64,000 nt of DNA from Tatumella terrea (GTDB taxonomy: Bacteria; Pseudomonadota; Gammaproteobacteria; Enterobacterales; Enterobacteriaceae): positions 1 to 64,000 of the forward strand of contig NZ_BAAAFX010000012.1 in the NCBI RefSeq assembly GCF_039523755.1. Reading direction: 5' to 3'. The notes beneath the pieces are model-generated. The model did no database searches. It was not told where the DNA came from and saw only the letters and a list, made by a program, of their open reading frames with translations. The position numbers were made by a program, and so were the translations under genes. Positions 63,846 to 64,000 of the stretch are shown here, one piece after another (the stretch's first letter is position 1; every line of letters begins with the position of its first letter).

Positions 63846-64000
63846 TTTTAGTCTCCAGGCGCTTACCTAAGCGCGATAAGGGATAAGAGATGCAGAAGTA
63901 GAGGACAAGTACGGTGGCATAAACCAGACCTGCCGAAAAACCCTTATCCGTTAACACCTTACTGGCAGATGTCAGTTCCATCACACCAATCTGTGAGGCC
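63823..64000 (-). CDS. Polar amino acid ABC transporter permease, C-terminal part
   Basis: A partial gene cut by the right edge. The 58 visible residues read SQIGVMELTSASKVLTDKG and then a last membrane segment LVYATVLVLYFCISYPLSRLG, ending KRLETKIATARYR, as in GlnP/HisM-type permeases. It overlaps the ATPase start by 23 bp, so the two are coupled. Confidence 0.85.
   Translation of the reverse strand, partial: ASQIGVMELTSASKVLTDKGFSAGLVYATVLVLYFCISYPLSRLGKRLETKIATARYR

Overview
The window reads as chromosomal DNA of a gamma-proteobacterium of the order Enterobacterales. Near-identity to E. coli protein families (GlyQ, GlyS, SodA, PitA, YiaF, YibL, YehS, ProP), a tRNA-Pro(UGG) identical in layout to enterobacterial proM, and mosaic synteny with E. 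coli (eptB, yiaF and glyQS; yhiN next to pitA) support this. A secreted GH28 pectin-type hydrolase and many small transport/catabolic cassettes suggest a plant-associated member such as Erwiniaceae (Tatumella- or Erwinia-like). The genus is inference and is not proven by the sequence.

Layout. 1-750: gene-free left edge, then tRNA-Pro on the minus strand, followed by an imperfect second copy of its 3' end plus terminator (rtT-like). 0.86-6.06 kb: eptB (lipid A/Kdo phosphoethanolamine transferase), a stand-alone HD-type alarmone hydrolase, lipoprotein YiaF, YibL and a VirK/YbjX protein. 6.2-13.4 kb: sodA, a class III aminotransferase with a divergent DeoR regulator, fdhD, and the glyQ-glyS operon. 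13.5-18.6 kb: isochorismatase-type hydrolase with a GlxA-type regulator, a YghA-like SDR, an AGE-family sugar isomerase, yehS. 19-21.4 kb: mmuP-mmuM (S-methylmethionine salvage) behind a MetJ-like box. 21.4-28.1 kb: OFA-family antiporter, a FecBCDE-type iron/siderophore ABC system with Fur-like boxes, and XRE-cupin regulator/AzlCD exporter divergent pair. 28.1-33.7 kb: LysR-controlled cluster with 5-oxoprolinase subunits B and C, a VOC protein, an MHS transporter and a D-glutamate-cyclase-family protein, but no pxpA. 33.7-37.4 kb: LysR, yjiH-yjiG, M20 amidohydrolase. 37.5-42.1 kb: GH28 glycosidase, then mtnB and a BisC-like molybdoenzyme behind a MetJ-like box. 42.5-47.5 kb: N-formylglutamate amidohydrolase family protein, MFS/LysR divergent pair, proP. 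48-53 kb: five-gene peptide/nickel-type ABC operon. 53-54.6 kb: gene-free region with a 9-bp x12 minisatellite and a GGTT x20 tetranucleotide tract. 54.6-58.5 kb: MocR-type regulator/YczE-like membrane protein pair, Rob-like AraC regulator, small secreted protein. 58.9-64 kb: yhiN, pitA, then a polar amino acid ABC transporter with a PucG-type aminotransferase running off the right edge.

Themes. Several cassettes concern sulfur/methionine recovery (MmuPM, MtnB, BisC-like oxidoreductase) and two of them carry MetJ-like boxes. Others concern amino-acid derivatives (5-oxoproline, N-formyl or acyl amino acids, ureides). The most unusual DNA is the repeat-bearing 53-54.6 kb interval, whose minus-strand CCAA tract is the type used for phase variation in Haemophilus, although no recognisable phase-variable gene is attached to it here.
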